Shown here piece after piece: positions 38,560 to 47,294 of a stretch of DNA of 64,000 bases. Within the stretch, counting starts at the first letter, position 1. Every line of letters begins with the position of its first letter. Location of the stretch: positions 62,001 to 126,000 of the forward strand of contig CAYSOF010000014.1 of the NCBI GenBank assembly GCA_964432595.1. The letters run 5' to 3'. The position numbers and the translations under genes are program-made. The notes under the pieces are model-generated. The model was not told the DNA's origin and did no database searches. It saw only the letters and a list, made by a program, of their open reading frames with translations. Source of the DNA: DASYLJ01 sp964432595. Its GTDB lineage: Bacteria; Desulfobacterota; Binatia; DP-6.

Positions 38560-39894
38560 TCAGGCCGCGCGACGGTCGACGATGACGGGCATGCCCCTGG
38601 CGGGAGCCAGGGTGATGCTGCGGCGGACGATCTCGGCCCGGTAGCCGGGGACGAGCCGGAGGGTCAGCCGCCCGAGGACCTGCGCCAGCACGACCTTCAT
38701 CTCGAACATGGCGAATGCCATCCCGATGCAGCGCCGGACGCCACCGCCGAACGGGAAGAAGGTGTAGGGGCCCGGCTTGGTCGTGAGGAAACGTTCCGGG
38801 TCGAAGCGCTGGGGCTCCGGCCAGACGTCGGGACGCTGGTGCGTCAGGAAGATGCACGGCGCGGCCGTCACGCCCGCGGGGAGATCCCAGCCACCGATCC
38901 GTGTCGGCCGATGCAGCTTGCGGCCGACGAACTGGATGATCGGCGTCAGCCGCATCGTCTCCTTCAGCGTGGCGTCGCACCACGTGAGCGCGGCGACGTG
39001 GTCGGCGCCGACGGGGCCGTCGCCGCACACCTCCGCGCGCTCGGCCTGCAATCGCTCGAGGACGTCGGGATGCTCGAGGATGCGACAGACGGCCCACGCG
39101 AGCGTCGTCGCCGTCGTCTCGTGACCAGCGAGCAGCAGCGTGATCATCTCGTCGCGCAGCTCGACGTCGGTCATCGGGGCGCCCTGCTCGTCGCGCGCCT
39201 CCATCAGCAGCGACAGGATGTCGGTCCGTCCAACCGTGCCCGACGCGCGACGGCGCGCGAGCTCGGCGTACAGCTGCGCGTCGACCTCGGCACGCAACGC
39301 GACGAACCGCCGCCACGGCGTGAGCGGGCCGAGATCGCGACGCAGGAACGGCGCGAGCAGCAGCGGGTTCGTCGCGACGGCGAGGAGACGCAGCAGGCTC
39401 GCGCGCAGCGCGCCCATCTGCGCCCCGTCCTCCAGGCCGAAGACGGTGCGCAGGATCACGTCGAGCGTGATGCTCTGCATCTCCTCGTGCAGCGGAAACG
39501 GCTCGCCGACCGGCCAGCGCTCGATCGCGGCGTCGGTGATGCGCCGCATGGTCTCGCCGTAGGCCTGCATGCGCTCGCCGTGGAACGGCGGCAGCATGAG
39601 ACGGCGCTCGCGCAGGTGCTGCGCGCCGTCGAGGAGCAGCAACGAGTGTGAGCCGAGCACCGGCTCGAGGATGTCGTTCGACTCCCCGGCGCGGAGATCG
39701 TCGTCGTTGCCGGTGAAGATCTCCTTGATCGCGTCGGGGTGGCTGAAGGCCACCTGGGTGGGACGCCCGGGCAGGCGGAACGTGAACGCGTCGCCGTAGC
39801 GACGCGCGCACGCGGTGAGGAACTCCTGCGGCTGCACCGCGAGGCGGATCGCCTGCAGCAGCGCCGGAGCGCCCGGCCCGGGCGGGAGCGTCAT
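38560..39894 (-). CDS. Cytochrome P450
   Basis: 444 aa. The I-helix oxygen-activation motif AGHETTATT, K-helix E-x-x-R (ETMR), FDPERFL and the heme loop FPFGGGVRRCIGMA (proximal Cys near residue 388) are all intact. The lack of a membrane helix and the length suit a soluble bacterial enzyme of the kind grouped near CYP110/CYP51-like fatty or terpenoid hydroxylases. It would hydroxylate a hydrophobic substrate using ferredoxin electrons; no redox partner gene is adjacent. The ATG overlaps the stop of the diiron protein gene (ATGA), so the two oxidative proteins are made together. Confidence 0.95.
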   Translation of the reverse strand: MTLPPGPGAPALLQAIRLAVQPQEFLTACARRYGDAFTFRLPGRPTQVAFSHPDAIKEIFTGNDDDLRAGESNDILEPVLGSHSLLLLDGAQHLRERRLMLPPFHGERMQAYGETMRRITDAAIERWPVGEPFPLHEEMQSITLDVILRTVFGLEDGAQMGALRASLLRLLAVATNPLLLAPFLRRDLGPLTPWRRFVALRAEVDAQLYAELARRRASGTVGRTDILSLLMEARDEQGAPMTDVELRDEMITLLLAGHETTATTLAWAVCRILEHPDVLERLQAERAEVCGDGPVGADHVAALTWCDATLKETMRLTPIIQFVGRKLHRPTRIGGWDLPAGVTAAPCIFLTHQRPDVWPEPQRFDPERFLTTKPGPYTFFPFGGGVRRCIGMAFAMFEMKVVLAQVLGRLTLRLVPGYRAEIVRRSITLAPARGMPVIVDRRAA

Positions 39895-40895
39895 GCCGTC
39901 GTCGGCTCCCACACGCCGAGGAGCTTCCAGATGCGCTTCGACGACGGGGTCACCACCCCGATCTCGACGAGGAGCTCGCGCACCTTGCGCAGCGCCTCGA
40001 GCGTCCGCGCCTTGTGCACCGGGTTCCGGCCGTAGGCCTCGCGCAGGACGGAGCGCGGGATGCCGTACGTCTTCACGATCTGCGACGACGGCCGCATCAT
40101 CATCTGGGCCATGATCGCGAGGATGATCGGCGCGCGGCGCGACATGAGCCACTTGCGGAACGGGCTCATCTCGGCGGCGTGCTCGCGCAGGTACTGGCGC
40201 GCGAAGCAGAGGTGCCGCGCCTCCTCGGTGACGTGGATCTGCATCACGCGCTTCAGCAGCGGGTGGAGCCCGCGGTTGCTGCGGAGCGCCTGGCGCTGCA
40301 CGTGATCGATCGGGTCCTCGCCGCCGAGCACGAACACGAAGAAGAGCTCGGGGAAGCGGCGGCCGAGCCGCACGACCTGGTTGCCGCCGAAGCGCTGCCA
40401 CCACGACAGCCCGGGGATGTCGAAGCCCGAGCGATTCACGAACTCCTGGAACATCAACGAGTGCTGCGCCTCCTCGATGACCTCGTGGTAGACGTAGCGG
40501 AACTCGGGCGAGTTGTTCGGCAGCTTGAGCGCGAACTCGAGAAGGCCGCGCTTCAGCACGCCCTCGAACTGCAGGCCGATCTTCATGAAGGTGGCCATCA
40601 TGTGCAGCCCGATGCGCGCGCGGATCGCCGGCGGCTGGCTCTGGTACCAGGCGGTGCCGCCGAGGACGTCGTCGGTCGAGAGCTCCCAGCGCGGGTCCTC
40701 GGGATCGATGGCGAACTCGGGGTCGTCCCACGCGATGTCGGCGTACGCGTCGAAGTGCTTCACGACCGACTGGTGGCTCAGGCGACGCACGAGGTCCGTG
40801 TAGGATTCCTTTTTGCGCGATCCGGCCACGGCACGCTCCTCCTCGGGCACCTCGTAGGTGGTTCCGAGCATGGCTCCGGCAGTGGTGGTCGACAT
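39891..40895 (-). CDS. AurF-like diiron oxygenase/metal-dependent hydrolase-type protein
   Basis: 334 aa; ATG 40895 lies 9 nt after AAGGAG. A four-helix ferritin-like core is suggested by two E-E-x-x-H repeats, EVIEEAQHSLMF and HVTEEARHLCFAR, plus further Glu/His such as LQFEGVLKRG. This fits the AurF/CmlI-like diiron N-oxygenase and metal-dependent-hydrolase superfamily. It could oxidise an amine or hydroxylate/desaturate a lipid substrate. It is the middle gene of a TetR-diiron-P450 cassette, 17 nt downstream of tetR and overlapping the P450 gene. Function in vivo unknown. Confidence 0.82.
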   Translation of the reverse strand: MSTTTAGAMLGTTYEVPEEERAVAGSRKKESYTDLVRRLSHQSVVKHFDAYADIAWDDPEFAIDPEDPRWELSTDDVLGGTAWYQSQPPAIRARIGLHMMATFMKIGLQFEGVLKRGLLEFALKLPNNSPEFRYVYHEVIEEAQHSLMFQEFVNRSGFDIPGLSWWQRFGGNQVVRLGRRFPELFFVFVLGGEDPIDHVQRQALRSNRGLHPLLKRVMQIHVTEEARHLCFARQYLREHAAEMSPFRKWLMSRRAPIILAIMAQMMMRPSSQIVKTYGIPRSVLREAYGRNPVHKARTLEALRKVRELLVEIGVVTPSSKRIWKLLGVWEPTTA

Positions 40896-40912
40896 GGGTG
40901 TGATCTCCTTCC

Positions 40913-41539
40913 TCAAGACGACTTCGGCATGACGAGGCGCGCGAGCGCCTTCAGATTGTCGAGAACCTGTTCGGTCTGCGCTTCCTGCTGTCCTCCGCCC
41001 TGGATGCGATGGATCGCCAACCCGTCGAGCAGCGCGAACACGAACGTCGGCGCGACCTCGTAGAACGGGTTCGGCGTGTCGGGAGCGGAGAACAGATCGC
41101 GGAACGTGCCGCGGACCGTCTCCATCAGCCGGTCGGTGGTGGCGGTGAAGTGGGTGCGCAGCTCGGGGTCGGTGCGCGACGCGACGGCGAGCTCGAGCCA
41201 GGCGTAGAACGTCGGGCCCGAGAACATGGTCCACAGGAGGTCGATCGCCGACGCCGCGCGATCGGTGCCCGCGGGCAGCCGGTCGAAGGCCTCCAGGAAC
41301 TCCTTGTGCCGCCGCGTGAAGAGATGCTCGACGGCGGCGGTGACCAGTTCGATCTTGGTCGGGAAGTGGTGCAGCTGGGCGCCCCGCGAGACCCCCGCCC
41401 GGCGTGCGATCTCCGGGGTGCTGGTGCGGGCGTAGCCGAGGTCGTTCAGGCAGGCGATGGTGGCGTCCAGCAGGCGCGCCCGCGTGGCGGCGGTGCGATC
41501 GGCCTGGGTGCGGCGGGTCTTGACGACGGCTGCGCTCAC
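40913..41539 (-). CDS. TetR-family repressor of the diiron/P450 cassette
   Basis: 208 aa. The N-terminal HTH is typical: LLDATIACLNDLGYARTSTP then EIARRAGVSRGAQLHHFPTK, with the signature G-V-S-x-G and the aromatic HF. The C-terminal helices form the ligand domain. Start GTG 41539 has no Shine-Dalgarno but sits 7 nt after a -10-like TAGACG, suggesting a leaderless transcript. A perfect palindrome 41568-41585 overlaps the -35 box, so it likely represses its own operon and, possibly, the divergent secreted-protein gene until a hydrophobic ligand binds. Confidence 0.92.
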   Translation of the reverse strand: MSAAVVKTRRTQADRTAATRARLLDATIACLNDLGYARTSTPEIARRAGVSRGAQLHHFPTKIELVTAAVEHLFTRRHKEFLEAFDRLPAGTDRAASAIDLLWTMFSGPTFYAWLELAVASRTDPELRTHFTATTDRLMETVRGTFRDLFSAPDTPNPFYEVAPTFVFALLDGLAIHRIQGGGQQEAQTEQVLDNLKALARLVMPKSS

Positions 41540-41546
41540 GGGTTTT

Positions 41547-41575
41547 CGTCTAGCCCCTCAGAAACAAACAGTCAA
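41547..41575 (-). promoter_or_regulatory. Promoter of the TetR/diiron/P450 operon
   Basis: Minus strand: TTGACT (41575-41570), 17-nt spacer, TAGACG (41552-41547), 7 nt, then the GTG start at 41539. RNA would begin at or next to the start codon. Confidence 0.5.
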
Positions 41576-41585
41576 GCCTGACTGT
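41568..41585. promoter_or_regulatory. TetR-type operator palindrome
   Basis: ACAGTCA (41568-41574) and TGACTGT (41579-41585) are perfect inverted 7-mers with a 4-nt centre AGCC. The site overlaps the -35 hexamer of the tetR promoter, as expected for autorepression. Confidence 0.7.
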
Positions 41586-41620
41586 ATCTTTTTTCTCGTT
41601 GCGCCGACATGACCTTTTCA

Positions 41621-41650
41621 TTGACGGGAAGTTACGGCGCCACGTAACCT
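41621..41650 (+). promoter_or_regulatory. Candidate promoter with internal palindrome for the PHP-domain secreted protein
   Basis: TTGACG (41621-41626), 18-nt spacer, TAACCT (41645-41650). Inside lies the inverted repeat GTTACG-gcgcca-CGTAAC (41631-41648), reaching into the -10 box, so a repressor could occlude it. RNA start near 41657; 60-nt leader to ATG 41719. Confidence 0.45.
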
Positions 41651-41718
41651 CCCTTCGATCGACCGGGGGGACGACCATTCACGGGCACCCCCGGCCTAAC
41701 GCTGGAGGCACTCGGACG

Positions 41719-44700
41719 ATGATGCGGACCCCCCTGCTGGCCCTCTTCGCCGCCGTTGCGGCGTTCGCCATGCCCGCCCACGCCGCCTGCCCGGCGGCCT
41801 GCTCGGTTCCCGGCGGCGGCTCGCCCAAGACCGACTGCGTGGTCGGCTTCGACGGGATCACGCTGAACTCGCCGGCGTCCAAGCCGAAGTTCATCCAGTG
41901 CACGGACGGCGATCCGTCGTGCGACACCGACGGCGCGCTGAACGGCGCGTGCAGCGTCCTCGTCTCGGTGTGCCTGCAGAACAGCGGCCTCCCGGCCTGC
42001 AGCTCGGGCACGGTCGTGTCGTTCGACGTGAAGAACAAGGCGGCGGACAGCCCGAACTTCGATCCGCAGCGCCAGGCGCTGGAAGACGCGGTCGCTGCGC
42101 TGCTGCCCGCGACGAGCCCCGTCTGCACCGGTCCCCAGGTCCTGACGACCAAGCTGCGGGTGAAGAAGGGCGTGTTCCGGAAGGCGACGAACGTCTACCG
42201 CACGGTGGCCGCAGGCGGCAGCGCCGGCAAGGACTCCGACAAGATCAAGGTCCGCTGCCTGCCCTCCACGATCTTCCCCGCGCCGACGCAGGGCTACCAG
42301 ATCGCCCGCGTCATCACCGACGAGGCCTCGCTGATCGGCGGTCCGCTCGCGCGCGGTCAGCTCGGCGACATCCTGATGGCGAATGACAAGCTGCAGGTCG
42401 TGATCCGCAAACCGGGCCGCACGACGCTGCAGATTGGCACCTACGGCGGCAACATCATCGACGCCGACCGCCAGCGCACCGACGGCACCGAGCGCGACAA
42501 CTTCGAGGGCATGGCGCCCGGCATCAACATCGAGAACACCGCGAACTACACGAGCGTCGTCGTCCTGAACGACGGCTTCAACGGCCAGCCCGCCGTGGTC
42601 CGCGCGACCGGCCCCGACGATCTGCTCGACTTCATCAACCCGAGCTCCGTGGTCGCCGGCCTGGGCTTCGCGTTCCCCGCGTCGGCCGACGACGTCGACC
42701 TGCCCGTCGACATCCAGACCGACTACATCCTGGACGACGGCGTTCCGTACGTCCGCATGGAGACGACGGTGACGAACACCGGCGCGTCGCCGCTGCCGAT
42801 CTTCTTCGCCGACTACCTGAACGGCTCCGGCCAGGTCGAGATCTTCCAGCCGGTCTACGGCTTCGGCGAGCCGCTCGTGACGACGTCGTGCGCGACGTCG
42901 ACGTACGTGCCGTGCAGCGCGGGCACGTGCGACCTGTGCAACTTCACCGCGTACAGCGGCGAGGACCTCGCGAGCGGCGTGTCCTACGGCTACATCCACG
43001 GCGTCAACGGCACGACCGCGTTCACCACGAGCGGCGTCAACGTGCAGCTCCTCGGCAAGGAGGCGGTGCTGACGCTGATCGGTGCGTCGGGCCCGAACTT
43101 CAACCTCGCGCCGACCGGCATGCCGGGCGACGCCCTCACCTTCACGCGCTGGTTCGTCGTCGGCGACGGCAGCGTCGCGTCGATCACCGACGCGCGCAAC
43201 CAGATCCAGGGCATCGTCACCGGCCGCATCGCCGGCAAGGTGACGATCGGCAACACGCCGGTGGCCGACGCCGACGTCGCCGTCACCGGCACGGTGGCGC
43301 CGGGCCCACTCGGCGGGCCGTCGCGCAACGTCGTGACGCACTTCCGCACCGCCGCCGACGGCACCTACGGCGGCAACGTTCCGCCGGGCGCCTACACCGT
43401 CCAGGCCAACAAGGACGGCCGCCTCGCCGCGGCGCCCGCGACGGCCAACGTCAACGTGACGGCCGGCACCACCGCGACGCAGAACTTCACGCTGCCGGGC
43501 CCCGGCGGCCTGCGCGTGGTCGTCACCGACGAGAACGGCGATCCGAGCCCCGCGAAGGTGCAGCTGGTCGGCTTCGATCCGTCGCCTGATCCACTCAACA
43601 CGCAGAACATCCTCGGCATCGTGAACAACGTGACGGGCGTCTTCGGCGAGCCGTCGGAGGACGGCCTGGTGTTCGGCATCTCGTTCGTCGCCTTCGCGCC
43701 GCGGACCGGTGACACGGGCGTCCTCGACGTCGAGCCCGGTACGTACCAGCTCGTCGTGTCGCGCGGCCCGCGCTACTCGGCGGCCACGCAGAACGTGACG
43801 ATCACGGCCGGCTCGACGCTCACCGTCCCGATGCAGATCGCCAAGGTCATGGACACGCCCGGCTACATCGCCGGCGACTGGCACGTCCACTCCATCGACA
43901 GTCCCGACGCCGAGGTGACGCGCGCAGAGCGCGTCGCCACGATGCTGGCCGAGGGCATGGACTTCTTCACGCCATCCGACCACAGCGTCCGCGTCACGTT
44001 CGCCGACGTGATCGATGCGATGGGTGTCGGCGACCTCGTGGGCACGGCGACCAGCGAGGAGATCACCACGTTCGACTACGGCCACTTCAACAGCTGGCCG
44101 CTGACGATCGATCCACTCGACGTGGACGGCGGCGGCGTCGACCACGGGCGCGGCGGCGTCGCGCCGGGCCAGGACTTCCCGTCGCTCGGCAACTACAGCC
44201 TCTCGCCCGCCGAGATCTTCACGCTCGCGCACTCCGATCCGCGCGCGAACCTGATCCAGATCAACCACATGAAGAGCTTCTTCAACACCGACGGCCTCGA
44301 CATCGACACCGCGGAGGCCGGCACGGGTCCGCCGCAGTCGCACACGCCGCCGCTCGTGCGGCGCCTGAACCCCGCCGAGACCAACCTGTTCGACGCCGGC
44401 TTCGACGCGCTCGAGGTCTGGATCGGCACCGACGGCCGCAACGGCCAGCTCGTCGACTTCCTCGGCGAGAACGTCGGTGACTGGTTCAACCTGCTGAACC
44501 AGGGCATCCTCCGCACCGGCGTCGCCAGCTCCGACACGCACCAGCGTCGCACGACGCAGATGAACGCCCGCACGTGGGTGGCGTCGGCGGTCACCGCGCC
44601 GCCGCTCCTCGCCGCCGATCCGGACACGCTCGCCGGCAACGTCGTGGCGGGCCGCGCGATCGGCACGAACGCCCCATTCTTCACGGTCGACGTCGCCACG

Positions 44701-45246
44701 CCGCTCGGCACCGGCGGCCTCGGCATCGGCCAGAACACGCTGGTGTCGACGAACGACGGGACGGCGACGGTGACGCTCAACATCACGAGCCCGCGCTGGG
44801 CCGAGTTCGACCGCGTCGAGTTCTACGTGAACAACGCGCCGCAGCCCTTCGACCACGACGCCGACGTCCTCACGCGAAACCGCTACCGCGTGATCCCGAA
44901 CGTCGTGCAGAACGCGGGCGTCGACTTCCCGATCACCGTCGTGAACGACTTCCCGTCGATCCCCGGCGCCGAGCACCTCGAGGCGACGGTCACGCTGAAC
45001 CTCTCGGGGCTCACGCAGGACACGTGGGTGGTCGCGATCGTCCGCGGTACCGACGGCGTCTCGCGCCCGCTCTTCCCCGTCATGCCGAACAGCCTGCGCA
45101 GCACGGGCAACACGACGCTGGCGAACCTCACCGACGGGAACCTCGGCGAGAACGGCATGCTCGCGATGGCGTTCTCCAACCCGATCTACCTCGACGTGGA
45201 CAACGACACGGTCTGGACGCCGCCGGGCGTCATGCTCACTCCGTGA
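41719..45246 (+). CDS. Giant secreted PHP-domain (CehA/McbA-like) protein
   Basis: 1175 aa; ATG 41719 has GGAGG 10 nt upstream. Signal peptide MMRTPLLALFAAVAAFAMPAHA. Residues about 23-188 are a Cys-rich domain (CSVPGGGSPKTDC, CTDGDPSCDTDG) that recurs alone at 46719-47294. A beta-rich middle with carboxypeptidase-regulatory-like repeats (ADGTYGGNVPPGAYTVQANK) leads to a PHP-type metallohydrolase region near 715: GDWHVHSIDSPD, MDFFTPSDHSV, QINHMKSFF and GVASSDTHQRR supply the metal-binding His/Asp set. A C-terminal beta domain follows. Hydrolysis of a phosphoester or ester outside the cell is inferred. Confidence 0.78.
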   Translation: MMRTPLLALFAAVAAFAMPAHAACPAACSVPGGGSPKTDCVVGFDGITLNSPASKPKFIQCTDGDPSCDTDGALNGACSVLVSVCLQNSGLPACSSGTVVSFDVKNKAADSPNFDPQRQALEDAVAALLPATSPVCTGPQVLTTKLRVKKGVFRKATNVYRTVAAGGSAGKDSDKIKVRCLPSTIFPAPTQGYQIARVITDEASLIGGPLARGQLGDILMANDKLQVVIRKPGRTTLQIGTYGGNIIDADRQRTDGTERDNFEGMAPGINIENTANYTSVVVLNDGFNGQPAVVRATGPDDLLDFINPSSVVAGLGFAFPASADDVDLPVDIQTDYILDDGVPYVRMETTVTNTGASPLPIFFADYLNGSGQVEIFQPVYGFGEPLVTTSCATSTYVPCSAGTCDLCNFTAYSGEDLASGVSYGYIHGVNGTTAFTTSGVNVQLLGKEAVLTLIGASGPNFNLAPTGMPGDALTFTRWFVVGDGSVASITDARNQIQGIVTGRIAGKVTIGNTPVADADVAVTGTVAPGPLGGPSRNVVTHFRTAADGTYGGNVPPGAYTVQANKDGRLAAAPATANVNVTAGTTATQNFTLPGPGGLRVVVTDENGDPSPAKVQLVGFDPSPDPLNTQNILGIVNNVTGVFGEPSEDGLVFGISFVAFAPRTGDTGVLDVEPGTYQLVVSRGPRYSAATQNVTITAGSTLTVPMQIAKVMDTPGYIAGDWHVHSIDSPDAEVTRAERVATMLAEGMDFFTPSDHSVRVTFADVIDAMGVGDLVGTATSEEITTFDYGHFNSWPLTIDPLDVDGGGVDHGRGGVAPGQDFPSLGNYSLSPAEIFTLAHSDPRANLIQINHMKSFFNTDGLDIDTAEAGTGPPQSHTPPLVRRLNPAETNLFDAGFDALEVWIGTDGRNGQLVDFLGENVGDWFNLLNQGILRTGVASSDTHQRRTTQMNARTWVASAVTAPPLLAADPDTLAGNVVAGRAIGTNAPFFTVDVATPLGTGGLGIGQNTLVSTNDGTATVTLNITSPRWAEFDRVEFYVNNAPQPFDHDADVLTRNRYRVIPNVVQNAGVDFPITVVNDFPSIPGAEHLEATVTLNLSGLTQDTWVVAIVRGTDGVSRPLFPVMPNSLRSTGNTTLANLTDGNLGENGMLAMAFSNPIYLDVDNDTVWTPPGVMLTP

Positions 45247-46634
45247 GGCGTTCGCTCCGGCGGTCCGTGGCGGCCTGCGCCCTGGCGGCGCTCGCCGCCA
45301 CGGCGTCGCCCGCTCGCGCGCACGGCCCGGGGGACGAGCACGAGCCGGCCGAGCCGCCGCCGGGCCTCGTCATCCCGCCCGGCCCCGCGGTGCCGCCCGC
45401 CGCGCTGAAGCCGGCGCCCGGCCCCACGCCCGCCCTCGCGACGACGGGCGTCAAATCGCTGCGTCAGCTCGTGCCCGACGCGACGGCGGTCGTCGTCGGC
45501 CGCGTGGCGCGCACCGAGACCTTCGACGAAGACCGCCTGCGCGTGCAGCGCATCGCCGTGGAGCGCATCCTGCGCGGGCGGCTCGACGCCGGCGAGGTCG
45601 GCGTCGTCGAGATGCGTGGCGCATCGCAGCGCCCGTCGTGGCTCGCCGACGGCGAGACCGTCGTGCTGCTCGCGTCCCCGGCGCCGACGATGTCCTACCT
45701 GAAGGAGCAGCTCGGGACGGGGACGTTCGTGGTCCCGACCGGCGGACGCGACGGCGTGGTCGCGGTCGGGTCGGAGGCGGAGCTGGCCGCCGTCGAGCAG
45801 GCGATCGCCGACGGGGTCGCCGCCGCGGCGCTCGACGGCGACGCGACGATCGCCGCGCGTCGTCGGCTCGCGTTCGCCGAGCTGGCGGGCCCGAGCCCGC
45901 GCCTCGCCGCCGACGCGATCGTCGAGCTGCGGCAGCTGCCGGCGCTCTCGCCGCTCGCCGACGACGAGCTCGCGACGCTGGCGCGCGCGCTGCGCCAGAC
46001 GCACACCCCGGTGCCGACGCGCGCGGCGCTGGCGACCCTGCTCGCGGAGCGCGACGCGCGCGACGCGCTCCCCGCCCTCGTCGGCGCCGAAACCGAGACC
46101 CCAGCGATGCTCGACGCGGTGCTGGCGGCGCGCGCACGCCTCGGCGCTCCCGCCACGGCGAGCGAGCTGGCGGCCCTGCTCGCGAGCACCGACGCCGGCG
46201 TCCGCGCCGCGGCGTTGCGCGCGCTGGCCGCTGTGTCCGACCCGACGGTCGTGACCGATCTCGGCAAAGCCGCCACCAGCGATCCCGACATCACGGTGCG
46301 CGGCGCCGCGATCGACGCACTCGGCACGAGCGGGCGCGCCGACGCCCTGCCGATCCTGTCGGGCACCTTCGCCAGCCACGAGCGCGACCTGCAGCAGCGC
46401 TCCGCGCGCGCGATCCTCGCGATCGGCGGACCCGCGGCCGACGATGCGCTGGTGGAGCTCGCGCTCCGCGGCGATCGCCCCGAGACGCGCACGTATGCCA
46501 CCGTCGTGCTGCTCGCGTCCCGCGGCGCCGACTCCGCCGCCATGCGGCGGCTCGTCGCCGCGAAGCCGGGCCCCGAGGTGCTGCGCGTGATCGAGCACGG
46601 CCTCGAGATGGGCCACCGCCACACGCACGACTGA
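45243..46634 (+). CDS. Exported HEAT-like repeat protein
   Basis: 463 aa. GTG 45243 overlaps the upstream stop (GTGA), so translation is coupled to the PHP protein. Signal peptide RRSVAACALAALAATASPARA, then His/Glu/Pro-rich HGPGDEHEPAEPPPG. Residues about 65-150 form a beta domain (AVVVGRVARTETFDEDRLRV, VVEMRGASQRPSWLADGETV). Residues 200-455 are alpha-alpha repeats (ALAALLASTDAGVRAAALRA, GAAIDALGTSGRADALPILS) of HEAT/armadillo type, ending in HRHTHD. It probably binds a partner in the periplasm, perhaps the PHP protein; no catalytic signature. Confidence 0.7.
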   Translation: MRRSLRRSVAACALAALAATASPARAHGPGDEHEPAEPPPGLVIPPGPAVPPAALKPAPGPTPALATTGVKSLRQLVPDATAVVVGRVARTETFDEDRLRVQRIAVERILRGRLDAGEVGVVEMRGASQRPSWLADGETVVLLASPAPTMSYLKEQLGTGTFVVPTGGRDGVVAVGSEAELAAVEQAIADGVAAAALDGDATIAARRRLAFAELAGPSPRLAADAIVELRQLPALSPLADDELATLARALRQTHTPVPTRAALATLLAERDARDALPALVGAETETPAMLDAVLAARARLGAPATASELAALLASTDAGVRAAALRALAAVSDPTVVTDLGKAATSDPDITVRGAAIDALGTSGRADALPILSGTFASHERDLQQRSARAILAIGGPAADDALVELALRGDRPETRTYATVVLLASRGADSAAMRRLVAAKPGPEVLRVIEHGLEMGHRHTHD

Positions 46635-46647
46635 CGACGCGCCGCAT

Positions 46648-46669
46648 GCAAGCCGGACTGCTGGCTTGC
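46648..46669 (+). terminator. Hairpin after the HEAT-like gene
   Basis: GCAAGCC (46648-46654) and GGCTTGC (46663-46669) with an 8-nt loop, beginning 13 nt past the stop codon. It has no clear T-run. Confidence 0.5.
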
Positions 46670-46681
46670 TCGTGAATTTCG

Positions 46682-46711
46682 TTGACATCGTCGCCGGCCG
46701 CCGCGTATCTC
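46682..46711 (+). promoter_or_regulatory. Promoter giving a probable leaderless transcript
   Basis: Perfect -35 TTGACA (46682-46687), 18-nt spacer, TATCTC (46706-46711), and the ATG of the next gene only 7 nt later at 46719. No Shine-Dalgarno is present. RNA would start at the ATG. Confidence 0.6.
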
Positions 46712-46718
46712 CCGTCGC

Positions 46719-47294
46719 ATGCCGATCGTCGCGCGTCTCGTCGTCGTGGTGCTGCTCACCGCCTCCGCCGCCGTCGCCGCGGACTGCCCCGGCGGCGGCT
46801 GCCCCATTCCCGGCGGCGGATCGCAGGCGACGGACTGCTTCGTCGAGTTCGACGGCATCGTGCCGAACACGCCGCCGAACCGACCGACGTACCTCCGCTG
46901 CACCGACGGCGACCCGACCTGCGACAGGGACGGCGTCGTCGACGGCGTCTGCACCAACATGGTGTCGATCTGCTTCAACAACTTCGACGGCCGCTTCCCG
47001 GGTTGCCAGCCGCGGCGCGCGTTCACGTTCGACGTGAAGGGCTCCATCGCCTCGAAGCCGCACTACGACCCCGAGCGCTTCGCGATGATCGAGGCGACGT
47101 CCGCGCTGCTGCCGACCGAGGACTCGGAGTGCACGCCGCCGCTGCCGTGGCACGTCGAGCTCAAGCAGAAGAAGGGCGTCTACATCCCGACGGCCGACAT
47201 CCTGAAGACGTGGAGCTACGGCGAGATACCCCTGGCCCCGTCGCGCGTCGATTCCGACCGCGTGAAGGTCGTCTGCGTGCCCGCGGCCGGCTGA
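46719..47294 (+). CDS. Stand-alone secreted copy of the PHP protein's N-terminal Cys-rich domain
   Basis: 191 aa. Signal peptide MPIVARLVVVVLLTASAAVAA. The mature part aligns by eye with residues 23-188 of the 1175-aa protein 1.5 kb upstream. Shared blocks in order are C-x-I/V-PGGGS-x3-DC, FDGI, CTDGDP-x-CD-x-DG, C-x-N, FDVK, a helix ending ALLP, KKGV and D-x-VKV-x-CVP. The spacing of its cysteines suggests disulfides. It appears to be a duplicated domain used on its own; function unknown. The TTGACA promoter and lack of a ribosome site suggest leaderless expression. Confidence 0.75.
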   Translation: MPIVARLVVVVLLTASAAVAADCPGGGCPIPGGGSQATDCFVEFDGIVPNTPPNRPTYLRCTDGDPTCDRDGVVDGVCTNMVSICFNNFDGRFPGCQPRRAFTFDVKGSIASKPHYDPERFAMIEATSALLPTEDSECTPPLPWHVELKQKKGVYIPTADILKTWSYGEIPLAPSRVDSDRVKVVCVPAAG

